64,000 nt of DNA from Cryobacterium sp. SO2 (lineage in GTDB: Bacteria; Actinomycetota; Actinomycetes; Actinomycetales; Microbacteriaceae), in contig NZ_CP117849.1 of assembly GCF_026151165.2 (NCBI RefSeq), positions 2,914,001 through 2,978,000 of the forward strand, written 5' to 3'. The position numbers and the translations under genes were made by a program. Positions 9,077 through 18,107 of this stretch are shown here, piece after piece; position 1 is the stretch's first letter; each line of letters begins with the position of its first letter. The notes under the pieces are model-generated. The model did no database searches and had not been told where the DNA came from. It saw only the letters and a program-made list of their open reading frames with translations.

Positions 9077-9132
9077 GAATGAACTCCTTTGTTGTTTCGG
9101 TGCGGCCGGCCCGCGAGGGCGACTGGCTTGAC

Positions 9133-9175
9133 TGTATAAGCCTAGGCGACCTTTTGTCTATAAGTGCACCAAAGT
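9133..9175 (-). promoter_or_regulatory. PTS operon promoter with ROK-type half-site
   Basis: On the minus strand TAGACA (9155-9160) and TATACA (9133-9138) are 16 bases apart. Immediately upstream, ACCAAAGT (plus strand 9168-9175) repeats the half-site found in the palindrome at 10534-10553. The second arm is poor here, so this may be a weaker site. Confidence 0.45.
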
Positions 9176-9279
9176 TTTTCGAGACGGCAATACAAGCGCT
9201 TCGCTGCGGGCAGGATGCACCTATCGGCGAGGGCACGCTCGACACCTCGCCCGGCCGGAGCGAGGCACCGCGCGGGCGG

Positions 9280-10464
9280 TCAGCTTGAAACGGTGTGCAG
9301 CGTGACGCCGGTGGCCCCGCCGCGAGTGAGCCGGCTGATGCGGTCGGCCTCGAACAGGGCGTCCTGCGCGATGAGCGAGGCGCCGGTGACGCCGGCAATG
9401 TGGCCGAGCCGGGACTTCTCCACGACGAGCCCTTGCAGGGCGAAGTCGCGGGCACCGGCAAAGATCGCTTCCCGAATCGCGCCGAGGAATGGCTCGCCGG
9501 CCTGGGCGAGGTTGCCGCCGACCACCACGGCCTGCGGGTTGAGCAGCCCCACCACGTGGGCCAGGCTCTGGCCGATCTCGGTGCCGGTCTCGGCGAGCAG
9601 GCGCAGCACCGCAGGGTCGCCGTCGTTGGCCAGGCCCACGATGTCGCTGCTGGTGCGCACGCGGCGGCCCAGGCTGAGCAGTTCACTGCGAATGACCGCG
9701 CCGCTGGCGATCGACTCCAACCGCACGGTGCGCTCCCCGCCGGCGCGCACGGCGCTGAGCTCGCCGGCGCCACCGCGGGAGCCGTGGTAGATCGACCCGT
9801 CGAGCACGAACGCCAGGCCCACGCCGATGCCGGCCTTGAGCACCACCACGTCGCGGTACTCGGTCCAGCCGCGGCGGGCCTCGGCGAGCGCCATGATGTT
9901 CACGTCCCGGTCCACGGCGAAGACGGCGTGGTCGTAGCGGCCGGCGAAGTACTCCTTCACCAGCACGTCGTTCCACTGGGTGTCCACCTGCGGGCTGGCC
10001 AGGCGACCGGTGACGAAGTCGACCGGGCCGGGCACGCCCACGCCGATGCCCACTACGTCGGCGCGGGTCTTGCCGAGCCGGTCGAGCATGTGGTCGAACA
10101 CCTGGCCGGCCCACTCGAAGATCTCGGCCGGCCCCTCGCTCAGGCCGATGTCGGCCTCGTCTTCGCTGAGGATGGTGGAGACCAGGTCGGTGATGGCCAG
10201 GCGGGTGTGCGAACCGCCGATGTCCACGGCCAGCAGCAGACCGGCATCCGGGTTCACGGCGAATTCTTCGGGCGGTCGGCCGCCGCGGGAGTCGAGCTGG
10301 CCGACACTCATGACGATGGAGGCGTGCAGCAGTTCGTCGAGCCGGCGGGCCAGGGTGATGCGCGACCAGCCGAGCTGCTCGATGAGGTCGGTGCGGGTGG
10401 TGGCACGGCCGGAACGAATGAGGTCTAGGACCACACCCGAGCCGGTGGACAGAGCGTGTGCCAT
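9280..10464 (-). CDS. ROK-family transcriptional regulator with degenerate zinc motif
   Basis: The product from the ATG at 10464 has 394 residues. Residues about 18-50 form a winged helix-turn-helix (TTRTDLIEQLGWSRITLARR). Residues 81-90 are the ROK nucleotide site, DIGGSHTRLA. The sugar-binding lobe includes GIGVGVPGPVDF. The zinc signature of ROK proteins (CxCGxxGC after GHM) is absent: the region reads GGAGELSAVRAGGERTVRLE, so one hallmark of the family is lost. It is therefore probably a sensor-repressor without kinase activity. It is divergent from the transketolase gene and lies upstream of, and parallel to, the PTS operon, so it likely controls both. Longer starts exist upstream; this one was chosen because the HTH follows directly. 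Confidence 0.82.
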   Translation of the reverse strand: MAHALSTGSGVVLDLIRSGRATTRTDLIEQLGWSRITLARRLDELLHASIVMSVGQLDSRGGRPPEEFAVNPDAGLLLAVDIGGSHTRLAITDLVSTILSEDEADIGLSEGPAEIFEWAGQVFDHMLDRLGKTRADVVGIGVGVPGPVDFVTGRLASPQVDTQWNDVLVKEYFAGRYDHAVFAVDRDVNIMALAEARRGWTEYRDVVVLKAGIGVGLAFVLDGSIYHGSRGGAGELSAVRAGGERTVRLESIASGAVIRSELLSLGRRVRTSSDIVGLANDGDPAVLRLLAETGTEIGQSLAHVVGLLNPQAVVVGGNLAQAGEPFLGAIREAIFAGARDFALQGLVVEKSRLGHIAGVTGASLIAQDALFEADRISRLTRGGATGVTLHTVSS

Positions 10465-10523
10465 GGGATTCCCGTCTTTCGAACGCATCCGCCCAACCTG
10501 CGGGTGGTGCAAAAACCAATTGT

Positions 10524-10553
10524 TTGACTTAAGTACATTTGTATACCAAAGTA
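10524..10553 (+). promoter_or_regulatory. Transketolase promoter with 20-bp ROK operator
   Basis: TACATTTGTATACCAAAGTA (10534-10553) is a palindrome in which 8 of 10 base pairs match. TTGACT (10524-10529) with a 17-base spacer points to CAAAGT (10547-10552), a weak -10. The start codon comes seven bases later with no Shine-Dalgarno site, so the message may be leaderless. The operator covers the spacer and -10, as expected for repression. Confidence 0.5.
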
Positions 10554-10559
10554 TCTCGC

Positions 10560-12623
10560 ATGGCTACCGAAACGAAGAAGTTCCCGTCACAGACGACGTC
10601 CGCCGCACTTGACGCCCGCGCCGTCGCAAGCGCCCAGGCCCTGGCCGCACACGTGGTGCAGGCCAAAGGGCATGGACACGGCGGCACCGCCATGGCATTG
10701 GCACCAGTGTCCCACGTGTTGTTCTCCCGAGTGCTGCGGCACTCCCCCGCCCACCCCGACTGGCCCGCCCGCGACCGCTTCATTCTTTCGGCCGGTCACG
10801 CAAGCCTTCTGCTCTACACCCAGCTGTTCCTCACCGGCTACGGCCTCACGCTCGACGACCTCGCCAAGAGCCGCACCCTGGGCTCCAAGACCCCCGGCCA
10901 CCCCGAGGTGCACCACACCGTGGGCGTGGAGATGAGCACCGGCCCGCTCGGCCAGGGCGTTGCCTCCGCGGTGGGCATGGCCATGGCCGCCCGGCACGAG
11001 AGCGCCGTGTTCACCCCCGGCTCCGCCCTGCTCGACCACACCACCTGGGTGCTCGCCGGCGACGGCTGCCTGCAGGAGGGTGTCTCCGGCGAGGCGTCCA
11101 GCCTGGCCGGCACCCTCGGCCTCGACAACCTCGTGCTGATCTGGGACGACAACCACATCACCATCGACTCCGGCACCGACGAGACCTTCACTGAAGACGT
11201 GCGCGCCCGGTACCGGGCCTACGGATGGCGGGTGCTCGAGATCGACACCCCCACCGACCTCGACGCCCTTGAGGCCACCCTGCGCGAGGCCGCCGAGCGC
11301 ACCGGCCGGCCCACCCTGGTGGCCCTCCGCACCGTGATTGGCGCCCCCTCGGCCAAGTTCGGCGGCACGTCCGCCGCGCACTCCGGCGGCTTCGGCGCCG
11401 ACGAGCTCGCCCTGGTGAAGACCACGCTGGGCTTCGCCCCCGACGCTCCCCTGCACGACCTCGTCTCCCCCGAGACCCTCGAGCACACCCGCGGCGCGCT
11501 CACCCGCGGCGACCGGATGCACACCGCCTGGGAGGCCGACCTCGCCAGCTGGGCCACCCGCGAGCCCAAGGCCGCGGCGCGCTGGCACGCCTTCCGCGGC
11601 GGCGCGGTGGAGGCCACCGCGCTCGACACAATGAAGCTCGGCGAGCCCGGCGACCCGATCGCCACCCGCAAGACCAACGGCGCCGTGCTCCGCGCCCTGC
11701 AGGGTTCGGCTCCGCTCTGGGGTGGCTCGGCCGACCTCGCTGGCTCCACCACCGTGGAGGTCGACGGAGCACGGTTCTCCGCCGCCAACCCGGCCGGCGC
11801 GTTCATCCGCTTCGGCATCCGCGAACACGCCATGGCCGCCATCCTCAACGGCATCGCCCTACAGGGCCCGTGGCGCCCGTTCGCCTCTACCTATCTGGTC
11901 TTCAGCGACTACATGCGCCCGAGCATCCGCCTCGGCGCGCTGATGGGGCTCGGCGCGGTCTACGTGTACACCCACGACTCCGTCGCCGTCGGCGAAGACG
12001 GCCCCACCCACCAGCCCGTCGAGCAGATCGCGTCGCTCCGCACCGTCCCCGGCTTGGACGTCGTGCGCCCCGCCGACTCCGTGGAGGTCGTCGCCGCCTG
12101 GCGCCGCGTCCTCGCCTCCCCCGACCGCCCGGTCGCGCTCATCCTCAGCAGGCAGGACCTTCCCGTACTGGCCAGCACTGACCTCACCCCCGCCGGGGTG
12201 ACGGCCGGCGGCTACGTGCGCTGGCAGCACGGCGACGGCACCGACCTGGCCATCCTCGCCACCGGCAGCGAGGTGCACCTCGCCATCGACGCCGCCACCC
12301 AACTCGCCGAACAGGGCATCAACGCCCGCGTGATCTCGATGCCCTGCGTCGAGTGGTTCGCCGAGCAGACCGCCGCCTACCGGGAGTCAGTGCTGCCCGC
12401 AGCACTCCGCGCCCGGGTCGCCGTCGAGGCCGGCCGCGGCGACGCCTGGTACCGCTGGGTGGGCCTGAACGGCCAAGTGGTCTCGGTCGAAGAGTTCGGC
12501 GAATCCGGCAGCGGCCCCGAGGTACTGCGCCTCCGCGGCATCCACCTCGACGCCGTCCTCGCCGCCGCGCACGCCACCCTCGCCACCGCAGCGCACGGCA
12601 CCCCCGAACTGATCACCAACTAA
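10560..12623 (+). CDS. tkt: Transketolase
   Basis: This 687-residue protein is a full-length thiamine-diphosphate transketolase, which moves two-carbon ketol units between sugar phosphates. The thiamine site runs from GDG (167-169) to N198 in IWDDNHITIDS. PGHPE (113-117), GPLGQG (128-133) and the pyrimidine-domain signature HDSVAVGEDGPTHQPVE are all intact. The C-terminal domain is complete. It is followed at 11 bases by deoC and is divergent from the ROK regulator. The link with a PTS and an aldolase suggests a copy dedicated to catabolism of an imported sugar rather than the housekeeping enzyme; that is inference. The upstream TTG at 10539 lies inside the operator and is unlikely as a start. 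Confidence 0.9.
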   Translation: MATETKKFPSQTTSAALDARAVASAQALAAHVVQAKGHGHGGTAMALAPVSHVLFSRVLRHSPAHPDWPARDRFILSAGHASLLLYTQLFLTGYGLTLDDLAKSRTLGSKTPGHPEVHHTVGVEMSTGPLGQGVASAVGMAMAARHESAVFTPGSALLDHTTWVLAGDGCLQEGVSGEASSLAGTLGLDNLVLIWDDNHITIDSGTDETFTEDVRARYRAYGWRVLEIDTPTDLDALEATLREAAERTGRPTLVALRTVIGAPSAKFGGTSAAHSGGFGADELALVKTTLGFAPDAPLHDLVSPETLEHTRGALTRGDRMHTAWEADLASWATREPKAAARWHAFRGGAVEATALDTMKLGEPGDPIATRKTNGAVLRALQGSAPLWGGSADLAGSTTVEVDGARFSAANPAGAFIRFGIREHAMAAILNGIALQGPWRPFASTYLVFSDYMRPSIRLGALMGLGAVYVYTHDSVAVGEDGPTHQPVEQIASLRTVPGLDVVRPADSVEVVAAWRRVLASPDRPVALILSRQDLPVLASTDLTPAGVTAGGYVRWQHGDGTDLAILATGSEVHLAIDAATQLAEQGINARVISMPCVEWFAEQTAAYRESVLPAALRARVAVEAGRGDAWYRWVGLNGQVVSVEEFGESGSGPEVLRLRGIHLDAVLAAAHATLATAAHGTPELITN

Positions 12624-12634
12624 GGACGCACCCC

Positions 12635-13330
12635 ATGACTTCCCTCTCTCCCAACGCCGCCACCGTCGCCCGCATGATCGACCACACCCTGCTCAAGCCA
12701 GAGGCCACCGCCGCCGCCGTCGCCGCCCTCATCGCCGAGGCCATCGAGCTGGGCACCTACTCGGTTTGCGTCTCCCCCTCGATGCTGCCGCTCACCATCC
12801 CCGCCGGCGCCGACCTCAAGGTGGCCGTCGTCTGCGGCTTCCCCAGCGGCAAGCACCACAGCAGCATCAAGGCCGCCGAGGCCGCCCTCGCCATCGCCCA
12901 GGGCGCCGACGAAATCGACATGGTCATCGACATCGGCGCCGCCAAAGCCGGCCGCTTCGCCGACGTGCAGGCCGACATCGCGGCCGTGCGCGCCAGCATC
13001 CCGGCCCCGAAGGTGCTCAAGGTGATCATCGAGTCCGCCGCGCTAACGGATGCCGAAATCGTCGCCGTCTGCGAAGCCGCCGTGGCCGCGGATGCCGATT
13101 TCGTCAAGACCTCCACAGGCTTCCACGCCGCCGGCGGAGCGACCGTGCACGCCGTTCGCCTGATGAAGCAGACCGTGGACGATCGAGCCCGGGTGAAGGC
13201 GTCGGGCGGGGTTCGCAGCTTGAACGATGCGCTCGCCATGATGGAAGCGGGTGCCACCCGGCTCGGTGTCTCCGGTAGCGCAGCAATACTGGCCAGCCCG
13301 GCTCAGAACAAGCCGACTAGCGCGTATTAG
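12635..13330 (+). CDS. deoC: Deoxyribose-phosphate aldolase
   Basis: This 231-residue protein has the DeoC TIM-barrel pattern: IDHTLLKPEAT near the start, VVCGFPSG, DEIDMVIDIGA (92-102), the Schiff-base Lys158 in VKTSTGF, and Lys188 in VKASGGVR. It cleaves 2-deoxyribose 5-phosphate, or a related sugar phosphate, to acetaldehyde and a triose phosphate. AAGGA stands 8 nt before the ATG, and the gene follows the transketolase stop by 11 bases, so the two are co-transcribed. The C-terminus (ILASPAQNKPTSAY) is a little shorter than usual, ending soon after the phosphate-binding GVSGS, but all catalytic residues are present. Confidence 0.9.
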   Translation: MTSLSPNAATVARMIDHTLLKPEATAAAVAALIAEAIELGTYSVCVSPSMLPLTIPAGADLKVAVVCGFPSGKHHSSIKAAEAALAIAQGADEIDMVIDIGAAKAGRFADVQADIAAVRASIPAPKVLKVIIESAALTDAEIVAVCEAAVAADADFVKTSTGFHAAGGATVHAVRLMKQTVDDRARVKASGGVRSLNDALAMMEAGATRLGVSGSAAILASPAQNKPTSAY

Positions 13331-13753
13331 TCGATTGTCTCGGTCAGGATTGTGCGAAAACGGCATGGTCGGAACAGCCGCTTGTCTCAAGCATCCTCCA
13401 CTGCTCGCAGACGGGCCCATATCGCCGGACCACAAAGAAGCAGGGCTCGATCGCTGTCCTTTGGAGACAGATGTGACCTGGCAGACTTGTTCAGATGGCG
13501 AGTGTTACGAGACACGCCAATTCGGACGTCTGCGATTGAGTCCCGATACATCCGCCCCGCAACGGCGTTCCTGGTGCAGGTCCATGGTCCATTCGCAGCT
13601 TCCCAAGCTGCTGGCGCGCACTTCGCCGGCGGCAACCGACTCGATGAGTTAGTGTCAGTTTGACGCCTTGCAGGCCACCTGGATGCCTCTTCCAACTTCT
13701 TGAGCCCATGCCAGTTCTCAAGGAACCTTGGACTTTCTCATTGAACTAAGCAT
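13331..13753 (+). other. Intergenic boundary region between the sugar module and the IS relic
   Basis: About 420 bases with lower GC than the sugar genes. Several open frames of about 100 codons cross it on both strands, but none has a ribosome site or a recognisable product. It probably contains the junction where mobile DNA begins; the istB relic starts abruptly at 13754. Confidence 0.35.
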
Positions 13754-14125
13754 GGCCACCGGGTCCTCTTCGACACCGCCACGGGCTGGGTCGCCCGCCT
13801 GCAAGACGCCCACGCCCGCGGCAAACTCGCCGCAGAGCTGACCCGGCTACGCCGCTACAGCGTCTTAATCTGTGACGAAGTCGGCTACATTCCGTTCGAT
13901 CAGGACGCCGCGAACCTGTTCTTCCAGCTCGTCGCGAGCCGATACGAACACGCATCGCTGATCATGACGAGCAACCTGTCCTTCGGGCTCTGGGGCGAGG
14001 TCTTCGGCGACCCGACCGTCGCCTCCGCGATGATCGACCGCATCGTTCACCACGCCGACGTCATCAGCCTCAAAGGCACCAGCTACCGGCTCAAAAGCCA
14101 CCAGCCCGCGCCCGGTACGGCATAG
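13754..14125 (+). pseudogene. istB: istB, IS21-family helper ATPase, 5'-truncated
   Basis: The open frame encodes the C-terminal 123 residues of an IstB-type ATPase: RLRRYSVLICDEVGY is the Walker B region, followed by LFFQLVASRYEHASLIMTSN (sensor I) and FGDPTVASAMIDRIVHHADV. These are diagnostic of IS21 helpers. The Walker A half and any istA are missing, and the sequence before 13754 is unrelated, so the insertion element is a remnant. The stop codon is followed after 15 bases by an IS21-type terminal repeat. Confidence 0.85.
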
Positions 14126-14140
14126 TGGAAACACACATAG

Positions 14141-14192
14141 TGGTCCTGTTTTCACCCGGCACTATTGGCCCTGTTTTGGGTCGGCGTCAACA
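14141..14192 (+). mobile_element. IS21-like element terminus (left border of island)
   Basis: These 52 bases hold two TGGTCCTGTTTT / TGGCCCTGTTTT sub-repeats and end in CGTCAACA, with the terminal CA expected for IS21 ends. The reverse complement of 27639-27690 matches at 44 of 52 positions. The element's inside (istB) is to the left. Confidence 0.75.
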
Positions 14193-15057
14193 CCAAGTTC
14201 TTTAGCGTTGCCTTTGACCAGGATGTCCGCGCACAACACCGTCCCTCTTCATCTTGCCAGCGAACAAGCGATCTGGACCGCACTCGGCCACGACGTGGTC
14301 AAATACGGCCTTTGCTTTGTGCCTCCGTGGGCGAACACTGATCCGGCAGAACGAAGTGGAGACTGTCGAATACTTCTCCGCCGAGGAGGTGGGCGCACCT
14401 TTTCCTCAGGCAGGCGAACAACGGCGACTGATTCGCGCTGGGGCCGCCAAGGCAGCGTCACAGATGCTCGCGTGTATAGGCCGGTTCAGCCACCAACGAG
14501 ACTACGCGGGCCCGGATGAGTCCTGAAGATGCGGCGCACCGCGTCACCCTGCTTCCGCTATTGGCAGCCCCGTGGCGCTCCTGAAGTCCTGCAATCGCCC
14601 GGCTTGTGTCAAAGCCGAACGTGGAATCCCGGACGGCCACGTGGCGCGAAGGAAGTCCTTTTTCTGACGGCACGCCAGCAGAACTTGATCAGCTCTCGTG
14701 CTCCGCGGTGATGACTCTTTCTCGCGCCTTTCGATTCGATCGTGCGAGATGGGAGGTGGCGGACCCACATACCGAGCCGGCCTTGTGGGCGATTTAGGCG
14801 AGGGACAATCGCACTGCCGGATGTACTAACACCATCCGAGAATCGGCCGTGCTACGGGCTCTATATCCGCGACTCGCTAGAGCTGCGCGGAGCTTCTACT
14901 TGCCCCCTGCCGGGCACCGCGGGCGAGCAGATCTAGTCTCCGAAGAAGGTTGTTGTCCTCAGCAACCCGGCGCACACCACAGTACAGGCCGTCAGTCACA
15001 GGGCGCGCCCCGAACTGGACAAATTATGCCTCGCTGGGACCAGTTTGACCCGCTTGG
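14193..15057. other. Left end of island, no supported gene
   Basis: About 865 bases between the IS terminus and the hsdR stop. Overlapping frames at 14208-14519 and 14254-14526 lack ribosome sites and resemble nothing I know. Composition is mixed, as in decayed DNA. No repeat or RNA gene was recognised. Confidence 0.4.
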
Positions 15058-18000
15058 TCAGTAATGCATCTCCACATACCGGTAAGCGCTCTCAAACGGT
15101 TCACCTGATAGCGGTAGCTTGAACTTTCGGAAAACCTGCAGCAGGTTCTTCCGGACAGTCCGTTTCCCGTCATCTTTGACCGTCCAGCCTGGATACGACA
15201 CCTGTTTCACGATGCGGTCGATCTCCGCGACTATGTCACCAATAACCACCGGCACGTCTGCGGGTTTGTACTCCTCAAATATCTGGGTCAGCGCGCCAAG
15301 ATGAGGGTTGGGCAGAAGGTCTAGGCCTGGGCCACCGTCCTGGTCTTCGGCCCGTTCAGCCTCTCGCAAGTCTTTAGCGACGGTGAAGAGCTCTCGCAAG
15401 TATTCGATGGAGTCTTTGGCGCGAGCGAGCTCGGACTTCCGGAGGCGTTCGAGGCGGTCAGATAGGCCGCGGAATGCGATGTGATCACCGTTGGGCCCGG
15501 TCATGCGCCGTCGGAGTCTGGTCTCGATGGAGTCGATGATCTCGTCGATCGGCTTCAGAGTGAGCGCTTCGTCATCCGCGCCGATGACTCCGCCAGCGAT
15601 CAAGTTTTGGACGGTAGTCGAGTCGGCTATCTGGACGGTAACTCTGGGGTTTCTCACGCTGATATCGGTGATGTTTGAGTATACGAGCGCCAGCGTTTTC
15701 GCGCCTACGCGGTCCCAGAGGAGGCTTGTGTCGTCGGACGGTGTGACAGCCTGGTAGATGCTGGCTAGCCAGCGGTAGTCATCGCGGTGTTCGAAGAGCG
15801 CGGGGTGTGGCGACAGTGTCTCCCAGAAGGTTTGAATGAACATGAAGCTCAGGGCGAACTCGTCACGGATCGAACCTGAGGGAACTCGTTCGACAGCGGC
15901 GTAGAGGCCGTCCATGGTGTTGTCGGTGCGGTCGAGGCCGGCGAATAAGGTCAGCAGCTCCACGAACTCATCGAGGAAGGCTTCGAGCATCCCGTCGATG
16001 TCGATCTCACGCTGCTTCTTGTCCGGGTTGTTCGGTGTCATCGCCCGAGCGAATCCGTTGCCAAGGCCGATGTAATCAACGACTAACCCGAAGGCTTTCT
16101 TCTGCTTCGTTTCTGGATTCGACCAGGGCCGGTTGGTTCGGGTGATGGTCTGAAAAAGGGTGTGAAGCTTCAGGGGTTTGTCGAGGTAGAGGACGCCCTC
16201 GATAGGGGCATTGAATCCAGTGCCAAGTTTTGCTGTGACGATGATGAACTTGAGTGGATCCCCGAACGTACGGAATCGGTTGAGCAGCGTTTCTTCCTGT
16301 GCGTCTGTGAGTTTGTGCTTATCCCATTCAGTGGGGTCGTCTTTGCCGAGTGCGCTCATGACCAGCGCGGCTTCATCCGCGATCCCACGCTCAGCTAGAA
16401 GCTCCGTGATCTGCTCGTGGTACGCGACGCATAGAGCGCGGTTGTAGACCACGATTTGTGCCTTCATCGCCAACGGATCGACCGTGGAGTAGAAGTGATC
16501 GAGGATGTCCGAGCAGACCGCGCGGATGCGTTCAGGGTTCGCGAGCAGAGTGGCGACGGTGGAGAGACGAGCGGCGACTTCTTCCATCTCACCGTCGTCA
16601 AGGTCTTCGGAGACGGCAAATTCCAGAAACTCCGTCTCAAGCTTCTCCTGGTCGATCGCGAACTCAATCATTCGCGACGACACCCGCATTGGCACGGTGG
16701 TTCCGTCGGCAATGGAGCGGTCGGAGTCGTAGGCGTTGAGTGCGTGCCCGGGATCACCCTCGTAGCCAAAGAGCGCGAAGGTGTTCCTGTCTAGGTCAGC
16801 GATGGGGGTGCCGGTGAAGCCGAAGAAGAACGCGTTGGGGACTGCGGCGCGCATCTGAGCGCCGAGAGTGCCTTCCTGGGTCCGGTGCGCTTCGTCTACC
16901 AGGACAACGATGTCGCCGTTGGCAGAGAGCAGCCCGGCGCCGCTAAATTTGTGGATTGTAGTGAAGATGACACCGCGTTGATTGGAGCTTAGGGCGGTGC
17001 GAAGCTCCTCAGATGTTCGAGCGACGGTGAGACGGGTGGCGCCGGTGTCCCGGAACTGGCTGTAGGTCTGCCGCACGAGTTGGGTGCGGTCAGCGATGGC
17101 AACGATAGTCGGGTTCTTGAGTCTGGGGTCGTTGATCAATCGGGCGGCGGCCCATGCCATCGCCAACGTCTTGCCCGACCCTTGCGTGTGGTAGATCAGT
17201 CCCTTGCGGGGTGTGCCAGCGGCGACGCGGTTGAGGATCGCTTCAACCGTTTCAACCTGAAAGTAGCGGGGGACGATTTTGATGACGGGCGCCGAGCGGT
17301 TCTCGGCGTCGCGTTCATACAGGGCGTAGTCGCTGAGGAGGGAGAGGATGGTGGCGGGTGCTAGGAGTTCATCGATCGAGAGTTTGACGCGATCCCACCC
17401 GGCGAGGTTCGCGTCAGTTGCGGTGCTCCCCCATTTTGCCCAGAAGTCTATTGGGGTGCGGATGGCGGCGTACCGGAACTCGTGGCCTTCAGTGGCGAAG
17501 GACAGGAGGTTGGGGACGAAGAAGTGGGGGCGTTCGACTTCGTAAACGTCGCGGATGTCCTTCGCCGCGTGAATCCAGGACTTTTTGTTGTCTACTGGCG
17601 TCTTCGTCTCGCCAACAACGAGCGGCAGTCCGTTGACCCAAAGGACGATATCGAATCGGGCCTTGCTTCCGGGGACACCAAATGTGACTTCGTCGGAAAC
17701 GACGAAGGTGTTGTTGCTCACGTTGGCGAAGTCGATGAGGTGAATGGGCTCATCTTGACCAGTGGACGCCAGCTGGATGGACTGCCGGCCGCGGGCCCAG
17801 GCAGTGAGTTGTTCGTTGGCTGCCATCAACCCGCTCTCCCCAGTGGAGATGATGATGGTCCGGATTTTGGTGATGACGTCGTCGACGAGGGTGGCGTCTG
17901 CGTTGAGGCTCGGGTTGATCCGAATGATGGCTGCACGCAAATCGGATTCGACTAGCGCGCTTTCCAGCGGTCTACTGAGGCTGGCTCCGGGTATGTGTGT

Positions 18001-18066
18001 CCATCCTCCGCTTGCCAACCGGTCGACGATGGCCTGTTGGACTGTTGTCGCCTCAGTGAACACCAC
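15058..18066 (-). CDS. hsdR: Type I restriction enzyme, R subunit
   Basis: This 1002-residue motor-nuclease subunit begins at a GTG (18066). Residues 139-155 hold the nuclease site (D139 in RFDIVLW, then E153-x-K155 in GETKTP). The SF2 translocase has Walker A TQGSGKT (294-300), DEAH (391-394) and FGFTGTP, then a helicase C domain (IIVTAKLGTGFNAPIEG) and a helical C-terminus. Full type I enzymes are HsdR2M2S1; this subunit pulls DNA with ATP and cuts unmodified DNA far from the target. It is the third gene of hsdM-hsdS-hsdR, 21 bases after hsdS. Length and motifs are complete. Confidence 0.95.
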   Translation of the reverse strand: MVFTEATTVQQAIVDRLASGGWTHIPGASLSRPLESALVESDLRAAIIRINPSLNADATLVDDVITKIRTIIISTGESGLMAANEQLTAWARGRQSIQLASTGQDEPIHLIDFANVSNNTFVVSDEVTFGVPGSKARFDIVLWVNGLPLVVGETKTPVDNKKSWIHAAKDIRDVYEVERPHFFVPNLLSFATEGHEFRYAAIRTPIDFWAKWGSTATDANLAGWDRVKLSIDELLAPATILSLLSDYALYERDAENRSAPVIKIVPRYFQVETVEAILNRVAAGTPRKGLIYHTQGSGKTLAMAWAAARLINDPRLKNPTIVAIADRTQLVRQTYSQFRDTGATRLTVARTSEELRTALSSNQRGVIFTTIHKFSGAGLLSANGDIVVLVDEAHRTQEGTLGAQMRAAVPNAFFFGFTGTPIADLDRNTFALFGYEGDPGHALNAYDSDRSIADGTTVPMRVSSRMIEFAIDQEKLETEFLEFAVSEDLDDGEMEEVAARLSTVATLLANPERIRAVCSDILDHFYSTVDPLAMKAQIVVYNRALCVAYHEQITELLAERGIADEAALVMSALGKDDPTEWDKHKLTDAQEETLLNRFRTFGDPLKFIIVTAKLGTGFNAPIEGVLYLDKPLKLHTLFQTITRTNRPWSNPETKQKKAFGLVVDYIGLGNGFARAMTPNNPDKKQREIDIDGMLEAFLDEFVELLTLFAGLDRTDNTMDGLYAAVERVPSGSIRDEFALSFMFIQTFWETLSPHPALFEHRDDYRWLASIYQAVTPSDDTSLLWDRVGAKTLALVYSNITDISVRNPRVTVQIADSTTVQNLIAGGVIGADDEALTLKPIDEIIDSIETRLRRRMTGPNGDHIAFRGLSDRLERLRKSELARAKDSIEYLRELFTVAKDLREAERAEDQDGGPGLDLLPNPHLGALTQIFEEYKPADVPVVIGDIVAEIDRIVKQVSYPGWTVKDDGKRTVRKNLLQVFRKFKLPLSGEPFESAYRYVEMHY

Positions 18067-18080
18067 TATTCCCTTGCCCC

Positions 18081-18107
18081 CATGACCTCATGACCTCATG
18101 ACCTCAT
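18081..18107 (-). repeat. Three tandem copies of an 8-bp unit at the hsdS/hsdR junction
   Basis: CATGACCT occurs three times in a row plus CAT. On the coding strand these are GAGGTCAT units: they encode the last codons of hsdS, contain its TGA, and bring GAGG sequences upstream of the hsdR GTG. A change of one unit would alter the hsdS tail and its distance to hsdR. Confidence 0.7.

Noticed and set aside
9295..10428. 377-codon plus-strand frame over the ROK gene
   Set aside because: Antisense shadow; the ROK protein on the minus strand has recognisable motifs.
14208..14526. Two overlapping frames of 90-103 codons after the IS terminus
   Set aside because: No ribosome site, no conserved motif, and atypical composition; left as unassigned island DNA.
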